The notes: generated by a model not told the origin, from the letters alone. Counted from the first letter of the stretch, positions 1-13,870 are shown. The stretch: DNA of 64,000 nt from Monoplex corrugatus (GCA_030674185.1 JAPXFY010000015.1:29563185-29627184), one strand, 5' to 3'. A program made the numbers and translations.

Positions 1-303
1 CTAACTAACTAACTAACTAACTATATATCTAAGATATTAACTAAGATATTAACTAATTAACTAAGTAACTAATTAACTAACTAACTAAACATCTAACTAA
101 CTAAATTACTACACTAACCGATAATACCTAACAAACTAACTAACTAACTAACTAAACTAACTAACTATATATCTAAGATATTAACTAAGATATTAACTAA
201 TTAACTAAGTAACTAACTAACTAACTAACTAAACATCTAACTAACTAAATTACTACCTAACCGAATAACTAAACTAACTAACTAACTAACTAATATATCT
301 AAC
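1..303 (-). repeat. CTAA-oriented segment of the tetranucleotide satellite
   Basis: The + strand reads CTAA repeats, the reverse complement of the TTAG repeats that fill the next 44 kb. Inside it a unit of about 145-155 bp occurs twice (from about 1 and about 150), each copy with ATATATCTAAGATATT, then AAACATCTAAC, then AAATTACTAC. The orientation flips near 303-309, where CTAACC passes into TTAGTTAG. The segment may extend left of the window. No coding potential: stop codons are frequent in every frame. Confidence 0.9.
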
Positions 304-1840
304 CAACTTAGTTAGTTAGATAGCTAGTTGTTACTTAGTTAGCTAGTTAGTTATTTAGTTAGTTAGGTAGTTAGTTAGTTAGTTGGTTAGTTAGTTAGTT
401 AGTTTGTAAATTAGTTAGTTAGTTAGTTAGTTATAGTTAGTTAGTTAGTAAGTTACTTACTTAATACCTTAGTTCGCTATTTAGTTCGTTCGTTCGTTCG
501 TTCGTTAGTTAGTTACTTAGAAAGTTAGTTAGTTAGTTTAAGTTAGTTAGCTGATAGATAGATACATACATACATACATACATACATAGATTGATTGAGT
601 AGATAGATATATATATATAGATAGATAGATAGATATATGATAGATAGATAGATAGACAGATGGATAGATAGATAGATAGATAGATATATAGATAGTTAGT
701 TAGTTAGTTGGGTGGTTGGTTAGTTGGTTGGTTAGGTAGTTAGTTTGGTAGTTAGTTAGCTAGCTTAGTTATTTGTCAGTTAGTTAGATAGATAGATATT
801 TAGTTAGTTATTTAGTAAGTTAGGTATTCAGTTAGTTAGTTAGTCAGTCTGTGAGTTAGTCAGTTAGTTAGTTAGTTACTTAGTAACTTAGTTATTTAGT
901 TAGTTGCTTAGTTACTTATTTAGTTAGTTGGTTGGTTGGTTAGTTGGTTGGTTAGGTAATTAGTTTCGTAGTTAGCTAGCTTAGATATTTTGTACGTTAG
1001 TTAGTTAGATAGCTAGTTAGATAGCTAGTTAATTAGTTAGTTAGTCAGTTAGTTAGTTAGATAGTTAGTTAGTTAGTTATTTAGTTAGTTAGTTATTTGG
1101 TTGGTTGGTTGATTGGTTGTTTGGTTGGTTGGTTGGTTGGTTGGTTAGTTCTTTATTATACAAAGATTATTACTTACTTACGATGTCAGTTAGATAGTTA
1201 GTTAGTTAATTACTAATTAGTTAGTTAGTTATAATAAGTTAGTTGTTAGTTAGTTAGTTAGTAAGTTATTAGTTTGTTAGTTAGTTAATTCTTTGATACT
1301 TAGTTATTTACTACTTACTTACTTACTTACTGGCTTATTACTTAGTTTACTAGTACTAATTAGTTACTTAGTTACTTAGTTCTTTCGTTCGTTCGTTCTC
1401 TCAGTTCTTAGATAGTTAGATAGTTAGTGAGTTAGTTAGTTAGTTAGTTAATTAGTTAGTTCGTTAGTTAGTTAATTACTTAGCTAGTTAGTTAGCTATT
1501 AGTTAGTTAGATATTATAGCTAGTTAGCTTAGTTAGTCATCAGTTAGTTAGTTAGTTAGTCAGTCAGTTAGTTAGTTAGTTAGTTAGATCGTTATCTAAT
1601 TAGTTAATTATTCGTAGTTATTTAATTAGGTAGTAAATTAGTTAGATGTTAGTAGTTATTTAGTTATTTATTTATTTATTTAGTTAGTTAGTTAGTTAGT
1701 CAATTAGAATTAGTTAGTTAGTTAGTTAGTTAGTAGTTAGTTACTTAGTTAGTTAGTTAGTTGGTTAGTTAGTTACTTAGTTAGTTTGTTGATTAGTTAT
1801 TTAATTATTTAATTAGTTGGTTAGTTGGTTAGTTGGATAT
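304..1840 (+). repeat. TTAG tetranucleotide array, simple part
   Basis: Nearly continuous TTAG repeats with interspersed TTGG, TTAC, TTCG, TCAG and GATA units. Most substitutions keep the 4-bp register, so the stretch behaves as one degenerate array. TAG recurs in the frames every few codons and no gene is present. The conserved ACGTACTTAGC core typical of the later array is not yet clear here. Confidence 0.9.
551..690 (+). repeat. GATA/CATA microsatellite block
   Basis: A run of GATA units with an internal stretch of CATA units (about 561-590) and a short AT run (about 606-620), embedded in the TTAG array. It looks like a local slippage expansion of the same tetranucleotide background. Confidence 0.85.
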
Positions 1841-3581
1841 GTTGGTTCGTTAGTTCGTTAGTTAGTTACTTCGTTGGTTCGTTCGTTGTTCGTTTGTTCG
1901 TTAGTGAGTTCGTTAGTTCGTTACTTAGTTACTTAGTTCGTTCGGTCGTTCGTTTCGTTCGTTTCGTTCGGTCTTTTGATCGTTCGTTCGATCGTTCGTT
2001 CGTTCGTTCTGTTCGTTCGTGCGTTCGTGCTTTTCGCTCGCTCGTTCGTTCGTTCGTTCGTTAGTTAGTTAGTTAGTTAGTTAGTTAGACAGTTAGTCAG
2101 TTAGTCAGTTAGTCAGTTAGTTACTTAGTTTACTTAGTTACTTAGTAAGTTACTTAGTTAGTTATTTAGTTAGTTACTTAGTTCATTGTTTGTTAGTTAG
2201 TTAGTTAGTTAATTAGTTAATTAGTTAGCTAGTTAGTTAGTTAGTTAGTCAGTTGGTTAGTTGGTTGGTTGGTTGGTTGGTTAGTTAGTATAGATAGATA
2301 TTACGTACTTAGCCAGTTCGTTAGTGAGTGAGTTAGTTCGTTTGTAGTGAGTGAGTGAGTGAATGGTGAGTAGTAAGTGAATTAGTGAGTTAGTAATTAG
2401 TTAGTTTTTAGTTATAGTTATGTTGTTGGTTGGTTAGTTAGTTAGTTAGTATAAATAGGTATTTAGTACTTAGCTAGTTCGTTAGTGAGTGAGTTTAGTT
2501 CATTTGTGAGTGAGTGAGTGAGTGAGTAGTGATTAGTTAGATAGTTAGTTAATTATGTTAGTTAGTTAGTTAGTTAGATAATTATGAGTGAGTGAGTGAG
2601 TTAGTTAGTTAGATTAATTAGTTAGTTATGTTAGTTTGTTAGTTAGTTAGTTTAGTTTGTTTTTTATTTGGTTGTTGCTAGTTAGTCAGTATAGATAGAT
2701 ATTTGCTTACTTAGCCAGTTCTTTAGTGAGTGAGTTAGTTAGATCGTTTTTGAGTGAGTGAGTGAGTAGTGAGTGAGTAGTGAGTAGTGTTAGTTGGATA
2801 GTTGGTTCGTTAGTTGTTAGTTAGTTACTCGTTGATTCGTTCGTTTGTTCGTTTGTCGTTAGTGAGTTCGTTAGTTCGTATTAGTTACTAGTTCGTTCGG
2901 TCGTTCGTTCGTTCGTTCGTTCGTCTTTGATCGTTCGTTGATCGTCGTTCGTTCGTTCTGTTCGTTCGTGCGTTCGTGCGTTCGCTCGTCGTTCGTCGTT
3001 CGTTCGTTAGTTAGTTAGTTAGTTAGTTAGTTAGACAGTTAGTCAGTTAGTCAGTTAGTCAGTTAGTTATTAGTTACTTAGTTACTTAGTAAGTTACTTA
3101 GTTAGTTATTTAGTTAGTTACTTAGTTCATTTGTTTGTTAGTTAGTTAGTTAGTTAATTAGTTAATTAGTTAGCTAGTTAGTTAGTTAGTTAGTCAGTTG
3201 TTAGTTGGTTGGTTGTTGGTTGGTTATTAGTATAGATAGATATACTACTTAGCCAGTTCGTTAGTGAGTGAGTTAGTTCGTTTGTGAGTGAGTGAGTGAG
3301 TGAATGAGTGAGTAGTAAGTGAGTTAGTGAGTTAGTAAATTAGTTAGTTAGTTAGTTAGTTAGTTGTTGTTGGTTAGTTATTTAGTTAGTATAAATAGGT
3401 ATTTAGTACTTAGCTAGTTCGTTAGTGAGTGAGTTAGTTCATTTGTGAGTGAGTGAGTGAGTGAGTGAGTGAATTAGTTAGATAGTTAGTTAATTGTTAG
3501 TTAGTTAGTTAGTTAGATAATTAGTGAGTGAGTGAGTGAGTTAGTTAGTTAGATAATTAGTTAGTTAGTTAGTTAGTTAGT
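1841..3581 (+). repeat. Tandem higher-order repeat of about 945 bp (two copies)
   Basis: Two consecutive copies begin near 1841 and 2803. Each has a TTCG-rich block, a TTAG run containing TTAGACAGTTAGTCAG (near 2087 and near 3033), and then one or more cores of ATAGATAGATATT(T)ACGTACTTAGC followed by TGAG repeats. The second copy runs into the assembly gap. The one sizeable open frame here (1825-2064) translates to a low-complexity Phe-Val-Arg-Ser series and is not a gene. Confidence 0.8.
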
Positions 3582-3681
3582 NNNNNNNNNNNNNNNNNNN
3601 NNNNNNNNNNNNNNNNNNNNNNNNNNNNNNNNNNNNNNNNNNNNNNNNNNNNNNNNNNNNNNNNNNNNNNNNNNNNNNNNN
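3582..3681. other. Assembly gap (100 N)
   Basis: Exactly 100 N characters lie within TTAG repeats. A round 100-N run is the usual convention for a gap of unknown size, so the true distance and even the continuity across it are uncertain. Confidence 0.98.
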
Positions 3682-3761
3682 TTTAGTTAGTCAGTTATGT
3701 TTGTTAGTTAATTAGTTAGTTACTTAGTTAAGTTAGTTAGTTAGTTAGTTTTAGTTAGTTG

Positions 3762-3810
<49 letters not shown>

Positions 3811-4840
3811 ATTAGTTCGTTTTTAGTTGGTTAGTTTGGTTAGTTGATTCCGTTAGTTCTTTAGATGCTAGATAGTTGTTTTCCGTTAATTCTTAGTTCG
3901 TTCGCTTGTTCATTTGTTCGTTAGTTATTTCGTTAGTTCGTTAGTTCTTTACTTATTGCTTATTGAGTTCGTTAGTGAGTGTGTAGTTCCTTAGTGAGTG
4001 AGTCAGTCAGTTTACGTTAGTCAGTTAGTTAGTTAGTTATAGTTAGTCAATTAGTTATTTAGTTAGTTATTTAGTAAAGTTAATTATTCGTTAGTTTGGG
4101 TTAGTTAGTTAGTTATTTATGTTAGTTAGTTTAGTTACTTAGTTAGTTATTATTGATTACTTACTTACTTACTTAGTTAGTTAGTATGAGTTAGTTCGTT
4201 AGTAGTGATAGTGAGTTAGTTAGTTAGTTATGGTATTGGTTCCTTAGTTGTTTAGATGGTAATAGTTCGTTAATTTGTTAGTTCGTTCGTTGTTATTGTT
4301 TCGTTAGTTATTTCGTTAGTTCGTTAGTTCTATTCGTTATTTGCTTATTGAGTTCTTTTTAGTGAGTGAGTTAGTTCCAGTGAGTGAGTGAGTCAGTTAA
4401 TATTAGTCAGTATTAGTTAGTTAGTTCAATTGTTAGTTAGTTATTTAGTTAGTTAGTTAGTTAGTTAGTTAATTAGTTCGTTAGTTAGTTAGGTAGTTAG
4501 TTAGTTATTTTTTTAGTTAGTTAGTTAGTTAGCTTAGTTACTTAGTTATTTTATTATACTTAGTTAGTTAGTTAGTTAGTTAGTTATTTAGTTACTTAGT
4601 TACTTACTTACTTATACTTATTACTTAGTTATTAGTTATTAGTTAGTTAGTTAGTTAGTTATTAGTTAGTTATTGGTTGTTTAGTTAGTGTGGTTGGTTG
4701 TGTTGTTAGTTAGTATATATAGATATTTACGTACTTAGTTAGTTCGTTAGTGAGTGAGTTAATTCGTTTGTGAGTGAGTGAGTGATGAGATGAGTAGTGA
4801 GTGAGTGAGGAGTGAGGATGAGTGAGTGATGAGTAGTTAG

Positions 4841-4881
<41 letters not shown>

Positions 4882-4925
4882 GAGTTTGTTAGTTAGTTAG
4901 TTAGTTAGTTATAGTTTAGTTAGTT

Positions 4926-4961
<36 letters not shown>

Positions 4962-5273
4962 AGTTAGTTAGTTGTTAGTTATTAGTTAGTTATTATTGTT
5001 GGTTAGTTGGTTCATTAGTTTAGTTGGTTAGTTTGTTTAATTGGTTCGTTAGTTCGTTAAGTTGATAGTTCGTTAATTCGTTAGTTCGTTCGCTTGTTCG
5101 TTTGTTCGTTAGTTATTTCGTTAGTTCGTTAGTTCTTTACTTATTTTGACTTAGTTGTTAGTTCGTTAGTTAGGATTAGTTTCGTTAGTTAGTTAGTAGT
5201 TAGTGTTAGTATTTTAGTTAGTTAGTTGGTAGTAGTTAGTTAGTTATGTTAGTTAGTTAGTTAGTTAGTTAGT

Positions 5274-5315
<42 letters not shown>

Positions 5316-5429
5316 AGTATAGATAGTTACTTTACGTACTTAGCCAGTTCGTTAGTTAGTTGAGTTAGTCCGTTTGTAGTGAGTTGAGTGAGTATGATTT
5401 AGTTAGCGTGTGAGTATATTAGTTAGTTA

Positions 5430-5549
<120 letters not shown>

Positions 5550-5619
5550 GTTAGTGAGTGAGTGCGTGATGATTGAGTGAGTAGTGTAGTGAGTGAGTGT
5601 TATTTGTTAGTTAGTTAAT

Positions 5620-5670
<51 letters not shown>

Positions 5671-6290
5671 CTTATTGTTGGTTGGTGTAGTTAGTTAGTT
5701 AGTTATAGATAGATATTTACGTACTTAGCTTGTTCGTTAGATGAGTGAGCTAGATGGTTTGTGAGTGAGTGAGTAAGTGAGTGATTAAGTGAGTGAGTGA
5801 ATTTACGTACTTAGCTAGTTCGTTAGTGAGTGAGTTAGTCGTTTGATGAGTGAGTGAGTGAATGAGTGAGTAGAGTGAGTGATGAGTTAATTAATTAAAT
5901 AGTGTGTTAGTTCGTTAATTAGTTAGTTAGATAGTTAGTTAGTTAGTTAGTTAGTTAGTGAGCGAGCGAGTGAGTGAGTGCGTGAGTGATTGAGTGAGTG
6001 AGTGTGTGAGTGAGTGAGTGAGTGAGTGAGTTAGTTAGTTAGTTAAGTTAGTTAGTTATTAGTTGTTCGTTAGTTAGTTAGGTAGTTAGTTAGTTAATTA
6101 ATTTAGTTAGTTAGTTAGTTACTTAGTTGTTAGTTGGTTAGTTAGTTAGTTAGTATAGTATAGATATTTACGTACTTAGCTTCTTCGTTAGAGAGTAGCT
6201 AGATGGTTTGTGAGTGGTGATGTGAGTGATGAGTGATTATTGAGTGAGTAAGTGAGTTGTAGTGAATTAGTTAGTTAGTTAGTTAGCATA

Positions 6291-6321
<31 letters not shown>

Positions 6322-6327
6322 TGTTAG

Positions 6328-6360
<33 letters not shown>

Positions 6361-6368
6361 ATAGATTA

Positions 6369-6399
<31 letters not shown>

Positions 6400-6960
6400 A
6401 TTAGTTAGTGAGTGAGTGAGTTAGTTAGTTAGTTAGATTAGTTAGTTAGTCAGTTTGTTAGATAGTTAGTTAGTTAGTTAGTTAATTAGTTAGTTAGTTA
6501 GTTAGTGAGTTATTGAGTTAGGAGTGTTAGTTAGTTAGTAAGTAGTTAGTTAGTTAGTTAGTCAGTAGTTAGTTAGTTAGTTAGTTAGTTTTTTAGTTAG
6601 TTAGTTATTAGTTGTGTTGTTAGTTAGTTAGTTAGTTGGTTTAGTTGGTTAGTTGGATAGTTAGTTATTTAGTTAGTTAGTAGTTAGTTAGCTAGTATAG
6701 TAGATATTTACGACTTAGCCAGTTCGTTAGTGAGTGAGTTAGTCCGTTTGTGAGTGAGTGATGAGTGAGTGAGTGAGTGAGTAGCGAGTGAGTGACTGAG
6801 TTAGTTAATTAATAGTTCGTAGTTAGTTACTTAGTTAGTAGTTAGTTAGTTAGATAGTTAGTTAGTTTATTATTAGTAGTTAGTAGTTAGTTAGTTAGTT
6901 AGTAGTTAGTTAGATATTAGTTAGTTGTTAGTTAGTTGTATTAGTTTGTGTTTTAGTTAG

Positions 6961-7023
<63 letters not shown>

Positions 7024-7049
7024 TTTAGTTAGTTAGTTAGTTGTTATTG

Positions 7050-7080
<31 letters not shown>

Positions 7081-7337
7081 GGTTAGTTGTTAGTTAGTAT
7101 TTAGGTAGTTAGTTAGTTAGTTAGTTAGTTAGCTTGTATAGATAGATATTTACGGACTTAGCAGTTCGTTAGTGAGTGAGTTAGTCGTTTGTGAGTGAGT
7201 GAGTGAGTGAATAGTGAGTAGCGAGTGAGTGATGAGTTAGTAATTAATTAGTTAGTTAGTTGTTATTAGTTAGTTAGTTAGTTAGATAATTAGTTAGTTA
7301 GTTAGTTAGTTAGTTTATTAGTTAGTTTATTAGTTAG

Positions 7338-7372
<35 letters not shown>

Positions 7373-7437
7373 ATTGAGTTAGAAGTTAGTTAGTTAGTTA
7401 GTTTATTAGTTAGTTAGTTAGTTAGATAGTTAGTTAG

Positions 7438-7476
<39 letters not shown>

Positions 7477-7961
7477 CTTAGTTAGTTAGTTAGTTACTTA
7501 AGTTATGTTACTTTGTTACTTAGTTACTTAGTTAATTAGTTAGTTTGTTGGTTTGTTAGTTGGTTAGTGAGTGAGTGAGTGAGTGAGTGAGTGAGTGTGT
7601 GAGTGTGTGAGTGAGTGAGTTAGTTGTTAGTTAGTTAGTTAGTTAGTTAGTTACTTAGTTAGTTACTTAGTTAGTTACTTAGTTGTTGGTTGGTTAGTTA
7701 GTTAGTTAGTATAGATAGATATTTACGTACTTAGCTTGTTCGTTAGAGAGTAGCTAGATGGTTTGTGAGTGAGTGAGTGAGTGATTAAGTGAGTGAGTGA
7801 ATTTACGGACTTAGCCAGTTCGTTAGTGAGTGAATTAGTCCGTTTGTGAGTGAGTGAGTGAGTGAGTGAGTGAGTGAATGAGTGAGTAGCGAGTGAGTGA
7901 CTGAGTTATTTAATTTAATAGTGTGTTAGTTCGTTATTTAGTTAGTTAGTTAGCTAGATAG

Positions 7962-7993
<32 letters not shown>

Positions 7994-8293
7994 GAGCGAG
8001 CGAGTGAGTGAGTACGTGAGTGATTGAGTGAGTGAGTGTGTGAGTGAGGTGAGTGAGTGAGTTAGTTAGTTAGTTAATTAGTTAGTTCGTTAGTTAATTA
8101 GATAGTTAGTTAGTTAATTAATTAGTTAGTTAGTTACTTAGTTGTTGGTTGGTTAGTTAGTTAGTTAGTTAGTATAGATAGATGTTTACGTACTTAGCTT
8201 CTTCGTTAGAGAGTTAGCTAGATGGTTTGTGAGTGAGTGATTGAGTCAGTGCTTAAGTGAGTGAGTGAATTAGTTTGTTAGTTAGTTAGCCAA

Positions 8294-8335
<42 letters not shown>

Positions 8336-8687
8336 GGTTAGTTAGTTTGTTAGTTAGTTAGTTAGATAGTTAGTTAGTTAGTTAGTTAGTTTATTAGTTA
8401 GATTAGTAGTTAGTTAGTTAGTTTTGAGTTAGTAGAGTTTAGTTAGTTAGTTAGTTTATTAGTTAGTTAGTTAGTTAGTTAGTTAGTTGTAGTTAGATAG
8501 TAGTTAGATTAGATTATTAGATAGTTAGTTGTTAGTTACTTATTTAGTTAGTTAGTTACTTAATTACTTAGTTACTTGTTACTTAGTTATTAGTTATTAG
8601 TTTAGTTGTTGGTTTGTAGTGAGTTAGTGAGTGAGTTGAGTGAGTGAGTGTGTGAGTGAGTGGTGAGTGAGTGAGTGATTAGTTAGT

Positions 8688-8723
<36 letters not shown>

Positions 8724-8724
8724 G

Positions 8725-8755
<31 letters not shown>

Positions 8756-9056
8756 CTTAGTTGTTGGTTGGTTAGTTAGTTAGTTAGTATAGATAGATAT
8801 TTACGTACTTAGCTTCTTCGTTAGAGAGTTAGCTAGATGGTTTGTGAGTGAGTGATTGAGTCAGTGATTAAGTGAGTGAGTGAATTAGTTAGTTTGTTAG
8901 TGGGCCAATTAGTTAGTTAGTTAGTTAGTTAGTTAGTTGGTTAGTTAGTTAGTTAGTTAGTTAGTTTGATAGTTAGTTAGTTAGTTAGTTTATTAGTTCG
9001 ATAGTTAGTTAATTAGTTAGTTAGCTACCTAGTTAGTTATGAGTAGTGAGTGAGTG

Positions 9057-9095
<39 letters not shown>

Positions 9096-9216
9096 ATTAG
9101 TTAACAGGTTAGTTAACAGGTTAGTTAGTTAGTTATTGAGTTATTGAGTTAGAGAGTTAGTTAGTTGGTAAGTAGTTAGTTAGTTAGTTAGTAAGTTAGG
9201 TTAGTTTATTAGTTAA

Positions 9217-9247
<31 letters not shown>

Positions 9248-10005
9248 CTTAATTACTTAGTTACTTAGTTAGTTAGTTAGTTAGTTAGTTAGTTGGTTGG
9301 TTAGTTGGTTAGTGAGTGAGTAAGTGAGTGAATGAGTGAGTGAGTAAGTGAGTGAGTGAGTGAGTGAATTAGTTTGTTAGTTAGTTAGTTAGTTAGTTAG
9401 TTTGTTTGTTAGCTTGTTAGCTTGTTAGTTAGTTACTTAGTTACTTAGTTAGTTATTAGTTAGTATTTAGTTTGTTAGTTAGTTAGTTAGTTCGTTATTT
9501 AGTTAGTTATTAGTTAGTTAGTTAGTTTGTTAGTTAGTTATAAATCGATATTTACCTACTTAGCTAGTTCGTTAGTGAGTGAGTTAGTTCGTTTGTGAGT
9601 GAGTGAGTAAGTGAGTGAGTGAGTTAGTTCGTTTGTGAGTGAGTGTAGTAGTGAGTGAGTAGTGAGTGAATGAATTAGTTAGTTAGTTAGTTAGTTATCA
9701 ATTAGTTAGTTAGTTAGTTTGTAGTTAGTTAGTTCGTTCGTTCGTTCGTTAGTTAGTTATGTAGGTAGGTAGGTAGGTAGTTAGTTAGTTAGTTAGTTAG
9801 TTACTTAATTACTTAGTTACTTATTTAGTTAGTTAGTTAATTGGTTGGTTAGTTGGTGGGTTGGTGGGTTAGTTAGTTAGTTAGTATATATAGATATTTA
9901 CGTACTTTAGTTAGTTCGTTAGTGAGTTAATTCGTTTGTGAGTGAGTGAGTGAGTGAATGAGTGAGTAGTGAGTGAGTGAGAGAGTGAGTGAGTGAGTGA
10001 ATGAA

Positions 10006-10042
<37 letters not shown>

Positions 10043-10340
10043 CAGTTATTAGTTAGTTAGTTATTTAGTCAGTTAGTTAGTTAGTTAGTTGGTTTATTAT
10101 TAGTTGGTTAGTTTGTTTGTTGGTTCGTTAGTTCGTTAGTGGATAGTTCGTTAATTCGTTAGTCGTTCGCTTGTTCGTTTGTTCGTTAATTATTTCGTTA
10201 GTTCGTTAGTTCTTTACTTAATTGCTTATGAGTTCGTTAGTTAGTTAGTTCGTTAGTTAGTTAGTGAGTGAGTGAGTTAGTTAGTTATTAGTTAGTTAGT
10301 TGGTTAGTTGGTTAGTTGGTTAATTAGGTTGGTTAGTTAT

Positions 10341-10392
<52 letters not shown>

Positions 10393-10989
10393 CTAGTATA
10401 GATAGATATTTACGTACTTAGCAGTTCTTTAGTGAGTGAGTTAGTCCGTTTGTGAGTAAGTGAGTGAGTGAATGAGTGAGTAGAGAGTGAGTGACTGAGT
10501 TAGTTAATTAAATAGTTCGTTTGTTAGTTAGTTAGTTAGTTAGTTAGATAGTTAGATAGTTAGTTAGTTAGTTAGTTTTTTAGTTAGATAGTTAGATAGT
10601 TAGTTAGTTAGTTACTTAGTTAGTTAGTTAGTTAATTAGATAGTTAGTTAGATAGTTAGTTAGATAGTTAGTTAGTTAGTTAGTTGCTTAGTTACTTAAT
10701 TACTTAGTTACTTAGTTACTTAGTTAATTAGTTAGTTAGTTGGTTTGTTAGTTCGTTAGTGAGTGAGTGAGTGAGTGAGTGAGTGTGTGAGTGTATGAAT
10801 GAGTGAGTGAGTTAGTTTGTTAGTTTTAGTTTGTTAGTTAGTTAGGTAGGTAGTTAGTTAGTTAGTTAGTTAGTTAGTTGTTAGCTTGTTAGTTAGTTAC
10901 TTAGTACTTAGTTACTTTGTTACTTAGTTAGTTAGTTAGTATTTAGTTTGTTAGTTAGTTAGTTAGTTGGTTGTTAGTTAGTTAGTTAA

Positions 10990-11021
<32 letters not shown>

Positions 11022-11360
11022 GTAGTTAGGTAGTTAGTTAGTTAGTTAGTTAATTAGTTAGTTGTTAGTGTTAGTATTTAGTTATTGACTTAGTTCTTAG
11101 TTACTTAGTTAGTTATTACTTAGTTAGTTAGTTACTTAGTTAGTTGGTTGGTTAGTTAGTATACATAGATATTTACGTACTTTAGCTAGTTCGTTGGTAA
11201 GTGAGTTAATTCGTTTGTGAGTGAGTGAGTGAGTGAATGAGTGAGTAGTGAGTGAGTGAGAGAGTGAGTGAGTGTGTGATGGAGTGAATTATTTAGTTAG
11301 TTAGTTAGTTGGTTTGTTAGTTAGTTAGTTAGTTAGTTAGTTAGATATAAAGTTAGTTAT

Positions 11361-11391
<31 letters not shown>

Positions 11392-12441
11392 TGTCAGTTA
11401 GTCAGTCAGTTAGTTAGTTAGTTAGTTAATTAGTTAGTTAATTAGTTACTTAGTGGGTTGTTTAGTTGGTTGGTTGGTTGGTTGGTTAGTTAGTTAGTAT
11501 ATATAGATTTTTACGTACCTAGTTCGTTAGTGAGTGAGTTAATTCGTTTGTGAGTGAGTGAGTGAATGAGTGAGTAGTGAGTGAGTGAGAGAGTGAGTGA
11601 GTGAGTGAGAGTGAGTGAATTAGTTGGTTAGTTAGTTAGTTAGTTAGTTGGTTAGTTAGTTAGTTAGTTAGTCAGTTAGTTAATTTGTTAGTTAGTTCAT
11701 TAGTTCGTTAGTTAGTTAGTTAGTTAGTTTAGTTAGTTAGTTGGTTTATTATTTGTTAGTTGGTTAGTTGGTTCATTAGTTTAGTTGGTTAGTTTGTTTA
11801 TTGGTTCGTTAGTTCGTTAACTAGTTTGATAGTTCGTTAATTCGTTAGTTCGTTCGCTTGTTCGTTTGTTCGTAAGTTATTTCGTTAGTTCGTTATTTCT
11901 TTACTTAGTTGATTATTGAGTTCGTTAGTTAGTTAGTTCGTTAGTTAGTGAGTGAGTCAGTTAGTTAGTTGGTTAGTTAGTTAGTTAGTTAGATAGTTAG
12001 ATAGTTAGATAGTTAGTTAGTTAGTTAGTTAGTTAGTTCGTTCGTTAGTTAGTTAGTTATTAGTTGGTTTGTTGGTTGGTTGGTTGGTTAGTTGTTGTAG
12101 TTGGTTAGTTACTTGGTTAGTTACTTGGTTAGTTTACTTGGTTAGTTAGTTAGTTAGTTAGTTAGTTGGTAGGTTGGATGTTCGTTTTGTTAGTTGGTTA
12201 GTTGGTTAGTTGATTAGTTACATGGTTAGTTTAGTTAGTTAGTTAGTTAGTTAGTTGGTTGGTTGGTTGGTTGGTTTGTTGGTTTGTTAGTTGGTTAGTT
12301 GGTTAGTTGGTTCGTTGGTTCGTTGGTTCGTTGTTCGTTAGATAGTTAGATAGTTAGTTCGTTAGTTCGTTAGTTCTTTAGTTCGTTCGCTTGTTCGTTA
12401 GTTCGTTAGTTATTTCGTTTGTTCGTTAGTTCTTTACTTAG

Positions 12442-12600
12442 TTGCTTAGTTCGTTCGATCGGTCGGTCGTTCGGTCTTTTCTTCGTTTGTTCGTTCATTC
12501 GTTCGTTCGTTCGTTCGTTCGTTCGTTCGTTCGTTCGTTTTCGTTCGTTCGTTCATTCGTTCGTTCGTTCGTTCGTTCTTCTTTCGTTAGTTGGTTAGTT
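12442..12600 (+). repeat. TTCG tetranucleotide block
   Basis: The block begins with TTCGATCGGTCGGTCG, then GGTCTTTTCTTCG, and continues as TTCG repeats. The same entry sequence is found at about 15846, 23887, 40902 and 43296. The open reading frame across it (Phe-Val-Arg-Ser repeats) is a by-product of a 4-bp unit without stop codons and is not considered coding. Confidence 0.9.
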
Positions 12601-12996
12601 AGCTTGTTTGTTCGTTGGTTAGTTTGTTAGTTTGTTAGTATAGATAGATTCTTACTTACTTATTGAGTTCGTTAGTGAGTGAGTTAGTTCGTTAGTGAGT
12701 GATGAGTGATTTAGTCAGTCAGTTAGTTAGTTAGTTAGTTAGTTAGTTAGAGTTAGTTAGTTAGTTCGTTCTTTCGTTAGTTAGTTAGTTAGTTAGTTAG
12801 TTTGTTAGTTAGTATAGATAGATATTTACGGACTTATCCAGTTCGTTAATGAGTGAGTTAGTCCGTTTGTGAGTGAGTGAGTGAGTGAATGAGTGAGTAG
12901 CGAGTGAGTGACTGAGTCAGTTAATTAAATGGTTCGTTACTTAGTTAGTTAGTTAGACAGTGAGTTATTGAGTTAGAGAGTTAATTAGTAATTAAG

Positions 12997-13049
<53 letters not shown>

Positions 13050-13839
13050 GGTTGGTTGGTTAGTTAGTATAGATAGATATTTACGTACTAAGCCAGTTCG
13101 TTAGTGAGTGAGTTATTTCGTTTTTGAGTGAGTGAGTGAGTGAGTGAGTGAGTGGGTAGTGTGTGAGTGAGTGAGTTTGTTAATTAGTTAGTTAGTTAGT
13201 TGGTTAGTTAGATAGTTAGATAGTTAATTTTAGTTAGTTACTTAGTTAGTTACTTAGTATAGACAGATATTTACGTACTTAGCTAGTTCGTTAGTGAGTA
13301 AGTTAGTTCGTTTCTGAGTGAGTGAGTGAATGAATGAGTGAGTGAGTGAGTGAGTGAGCGAGTGAGTGAGTGAATGAGTGAATTAGTTAATTAGTCAATT
13401 ACTTAGTTAGTTTGTTAGTTTATTAGTTAGTTCGTTAGTTCGTTAGTTAGTTAGTTAATTAGTTAATTAGTTAGTTAGTTAGTTAGTGAGTTAGTGAGTG
13501 AGTGAGTGAGTGAGTGTGTAGTGAGTGAGTGAGTGAGTGAGTGAGTTAGTTAGTTAGTTAGTTATTTAGTTAGTTAGTTAGTTAGTGAGTGAGTGAGTGA
13601 GATAGTGAGTGAGTGAGTGAGTGAGTGAGTTAGTGAGTGAGTGAGTGAGTGAGTTAATTAGTTAGTTAGTCAGTTAGTATAGATAGATATTTACGTACTT
13701 AGCTAGTTCGTTAGTGAGTGAGTTAGTTCGTTTGTGTGTCAATGAGTGAGCGAGTGAGAGTGAATTAGTTAGTTAGTTAGTCAATTAGTTTGTTAGTTAG
13801 TTAGTTACTTAGTTAATTAGTTAGTTAGTTTAGTTAGTT

Positions 13840-13870
<31 letters not shown>

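Noticed and set aside
1825..2064. Phe-Val-Arg-Ser repeat proteins (also at 12442, 23877, 40895, 43289)
   Set aside because: They are translations of TTCG tetranucleotides with no stop codon. Both strands are open and there is no non-repetitive part.
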